A stretch of 64,000 bases of DNA, taken from NCBI RefSeq assembly GCF_026914265.1, contig NC_069124.1, positions 7,280,213 to 7,344,212 on the forward strand, read 5' to 3'. The stretch is from Mya arenaria (taxonomy: Eukaryota > Mollusca > Bivalvia > Myida > Myidae). How positions within the stretch are numbered: position 1 is the first letter of the stretch; each line of letters starts with the position of its first letter. Made by a program: the position numbers and the translations under genes. The notes beneath the pieces were generated by a model. That model searched no databases. It was not told the origin of the DNA and saw nothing but the letters and a program-made list of their open reading frames with translations. Positions 60,943 through 64,000 of this stretch are shown here, piece after piece.

Positions 60943-62580
60943 TCATCTGAATGTCAGTAAGATAGTTTTACAGAACAATGCCAACTTAATTAATTTAGAT
61001 CTATTGTTAAAATTTATAAATTCATCTAATTTTAAAGAGTTTGGGTGTCGAAGGAAATACGGGACGATTAGTTTTTTTACGTACGGTTGGAAAATGGTTA
61101 CATTCAAGTACGTAGTGAAATTCATCACCAATAACATTATTAGAACAAAACTGACATATTCTTTGGTATCTCTCAATGCTCAAATGTCGGCTTTTTTTAT
61201 CCCCCGCCTTGAAAAGGCGATGGGATATAGTAATGGTAGGCGCGATTCTGTGCGTGCGTCCATCCGTTCCACATTCATTTCTTTGCATCTCCTCTTACAT
61301 TTCTGATGCGATTTCTACCAAACTTTCACAGATTGATGATCATGAAATGAAGCAGCGCATATTGTCGGGCTTTCCCGATTCGACCATTTTTGAAAGAGTT
61401 ATTGCCCTTTGCTTATTTTACATTTAAAAATGGTTTCTTCGCAACTCCTCTTACGTTTTTCATGCGATTTCTACCAAACTTTCACAGATTGATGCTCATA
61501 AAGTGAAGCAGCGCATATTGTCGTGCTTTCCCGATTTGAACATTTTTGAAAGAGTTATTGACCTTTGCTTATTTTACATTTAAAATTGGTTTCTTCGCAA
61601 CTCCTCACATTTCATGCGATTTCTATCAAACTTTCACAGATTGATGATCATAAAGTGAAGCAGCGCATATTGTCGGGCTTTCCCGATTCGACCATTTTTG
61701 AAAGAGTTATTGTCCTTTGCTTATTTTACATTTAAAATTGGTTTCTTCGCAACTCCTTACGCTTTTCATGCGTTTTCTACCAAACTTTAATAGAATGATG
61801 ATCATAAAGGGAAGCAGCGCATATTGTCGGGCTTTCGCGATTCGACCAATTTTGAAAGAGTTATTGTCCTTTTTTTACATTTAAAATTGGTTTCTTTGCA
61901 ACTCCTCTTACGTTTTTCATGCAATTTCTACCAAACTTTCACAGATTGATGACTATATAGTGACGCAGCGCATATTGTCAGGCTTTTGCAATTTGGCCTT
62001 TTTTGAAAGAGTTATTGCCCTTTGTTTATTTTAAATTTAAAATTGGTTTCTTCGCAATGACGCAGCGCATATTGTCAGGCTTTTGCGATTTGACCTTTTT
62101 TGAAAGAGTTATTGCCCTTTTGTTTACTTTACATTTAAAATTGGTTTCTTCGCAATGACGCAGCTCATATTGTCAGGCTTTTGCGATTTGACCTTTTTTG
62201 AGAGTTATTGCCCTTTGTTTATTTTACATTTAAAATTGTCTACGGGCTTTCATGAAGGGATTCTTATAGGAAGAGTTATTGCCCTTTCTTAATTTTACGC
62301 ATTTCTTATGTTCCTGAGAAACTACCCTTACCATTGATTGGCTTTCGTTACAAAAATGCCCCCATGGGGCGGGGGATATAGCTGTCTGTGACCGCTCTTG
62401 TTCAGTTGGCAAAGAATGGTTTGTGATCCTAAAATTTCAAAGTATTTTACTAAGGTTACTAGGTAACACGTCAAAATAATAATTCTTAAACATTCTATAT
62501 ACAAGACGATTGGAAGAACTATCAACAGTACTAGTCCAGTTTTGCAAGAATTCGTCATACAGTCTACTTTTAACAAATTA
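60943..62580 (-). mobile_element. LINE reverse-transcriptase C-terminal remnant, split by an insertion
   Basis: Minus-strand pieces on both sides of the tandem-array element belong together. At 62402-62580: LYDEFLQNWTSTV, VYRMFKNYYFDVLP, then NFRITNHSLPTE with one in-frame stop before it. At 60943-61197: RHLSIERYQRICQFC, GDEFHYVLECNHF, then RHPNSLKLDEFINF in another frame. This is the end of a non-LTR retrotransposon ORF, with the usual C-x2-C...H...C knuckle. It is decayed, with at least one stop and one frameshift. No 5' part is present. Confidence 0.75.
61198..62401 (+). mobile_element. Tandem-array element, family 2, inserted in the LINE remnant
   Basis: The ends TATCCCCCGCC (61198) and GGCGGGGGATA (62369-62380) are an 11-bp perfect inverted repeat. 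A 5' hairpin CGCCTT-gaa-AAGGCG and a 3' hairpin GC-t-GTC-tgt-GAC-c-GC precede the terminal TCTTGTT. The interior has five units of about 151-156 bp (AGCAGCGCATATTGTCGGGC at 61351, 61507, 61659, 61813 and 61964) and then two of about 97 bp. It is non-coding. Its interior lacks the nuclear-receptor half-sites of family 1. Confidence 0.88.
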
Positions 62581-63049
62581 TCAGGGTTATTGACTGAATG
62601 ACTTTTAAGAAATCAGACAAACCAACAAAGTTTAGTGAATGCATTCAATGGTTCAATGTTAACAATTATAAAATGCAAACAAAGACATTGTTTTGAGGTG
62701 GACTATGTACCTCCACATGGTCTATGTATCAACAGATACATACAAGGTATAACAAACAACAATTTTGAGTAATTAACCTATCTAACGTACTAAATAATGC
62801 ATTTATGGAAATGTTAATTACTGATAACAAGATTGTAACCGTGTATTAAAGAGCTGAAAACACAAAAATATAAAACGACGTGTGGGTCCTAAAATATTTA
62901 CAGTGATCAACGATCGTCTCATAAGGTAGACCATGCATTCTGCACCTTTTTCAAATTAAACACGACACCCTATATAAGAACAACTGTTTTCGATATTTAT
63001 TCATCCTTTTCGGTAAATTAAAACAATTGTGTTGATTTTGGGAGTGAGA

Positions 63050-64000
63050 GTGCATCTTGAGAGTGCATCTTTAATGCTAGAAGTGAACAATCTATTTAAA
63101 ATGTGGTTCCGACGTCAATGTCTCTTTATACGATCAATGTAATATTGACCCTAGTCGCATATATCAACGTTTCCTTCTTCTGTCGAATAACATGTGGATT
63201 ATGCTGATGTTTCAATATTTAAGAAATATTTGTTATAGCAAATGGTAGATTCCTTTGATAAAGACATAGGTAAATTAAAGTCCACACATTCATCCGTAGC
63301 AGACTCTGTCCTATGCGCGCGATTGCTTGATTTAGATGGCAGAACGGGCTACATTTCAAAACAATGCAAACAACATGTATATATTATAGTTGATTCACTA
63401 CGATCCTTGTAAATGTTAATTCAATGGGAACAATGGTTTCACTTTCCCCCGCGCAAGTATTTAAAAAAATGAAAAAGAAAATAATAAAAAAACGTATTTT
63501 ATTTGTTCATCCAATGTGAGAAACATTAATGGCATTGGCAATGACACATCTAAACCGTTTGGTATACTGGGGTTATTATTAAAACTGTATTTTTACCCGG
63601 GAGGTTGGATTCGTCTCCAGTGTGGGTTTTTCAGATTCGGATTTCACGAGGTGCTGGTATCGAAAATCTTTAAAAATTCATGGGAGTCAAATACCACATG
63701 CTGGATCCAAACGCAGTTCTTAAAACCCATTTATTATATATGTAAAATCACATAAAATACAAATGATTTCATAATATTAACATTTTGATGACGCCCTATT
63801 TTGTTTTATGACGTCATTGCAATACCACTTACATACGAATACAAATATGCTTTAGCTTTGGCTGGATTACAACCACCTGATCAATAACTTATAAACGTCA
63901 GTAGTACAGGGTGAGGAATCACGTGATTTCATAGGGGTTCAGCCATGGGCCATCACGGATCACAACCGATGTAAACAAACAAGTAAGTGACGTTAATTTC
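63050..64000. other. Right flank, no recognised features
   Basis: AT-rich sequence beyond the duplicated segment. A CG-containing patch near 63590-63660 (CCCGGGAGGTTGGATTCGTC) has no recognisable coding sense on either strand. Confidence 0.5.

Overview
The window looks like nuclear DNA of a bivalve mollusc. It is AT-rich, its genes are split into small exons by long introns, and it is full of short non-autonomous DNA elements. Several of these carry internal tandem arrays of about 146-156 bp, an element style reported from bivalves. The organism is inferred from this style and from gene content; no species marker was available.

Layout, left to right. Minus strand, about 3.3-13.8 kb: five 5' exons of a NUDT6-type Nudix hydrolase, with the 3' end not found and probably beyond the left edge. 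Minus strand, 18.3-23.5 kb: a complete seven-exon type II thioesterase (OLAH-like, 253 aa, catalytic triad present). Minus strand, 27.6-34.3 kb and 37.0-41.4 kb: two head-to-tail paralogues (531 and 672 aa by my exon models). Each starts with an N-myristoylation motif and carries two CARD-like domains resembling the tandem CARDs of RIG-I/MDA5. A coiled-coil, tyrosine-containing tail follows in place of a helicase. Plus strand, 43.4-46.0 kb: a MULE-type DNA transposon with terminal inverted repeats, an 8-bp target duplication and a spliced 301-aa reading frame; it lies just after a decayed Gypsy-type pol fossil. Plus strand, 47.8-57.2 kb: a complete six-exon CNOT7/8 (CAF1) deadenylase followed by a probable 3.5-kb 3' UTR. 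Beyond 60.9 kb: a LINE reverse-transcriptase remnant split by one of the tandem-array elements.

The strongest candidate for something undescribed is the CARD pair: membrane-targeted, helicase-free, two-CARD proteins that could act as adaptors in a RIG-I/MAVS-like or other CARD pathway. The second is a set of tandem-array elements sharing one terminal design: inverted TAT(G)CCCC/GGGG(C)ATA, a 5' hairpin with a 3-nt loop, and a 3' hairpin followed by TCTTGTT. Two probable empty sites for them occur in this same window and show no target-site duplication. Their 146-bp units carry perfect AGGTCA-n3-TGACCT nuclear-receptor palindromes.

All exon boundaries were read by eye from GT/AG sites, phase agreement and remembered family sequences. 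No database search or RNA evidence was available.
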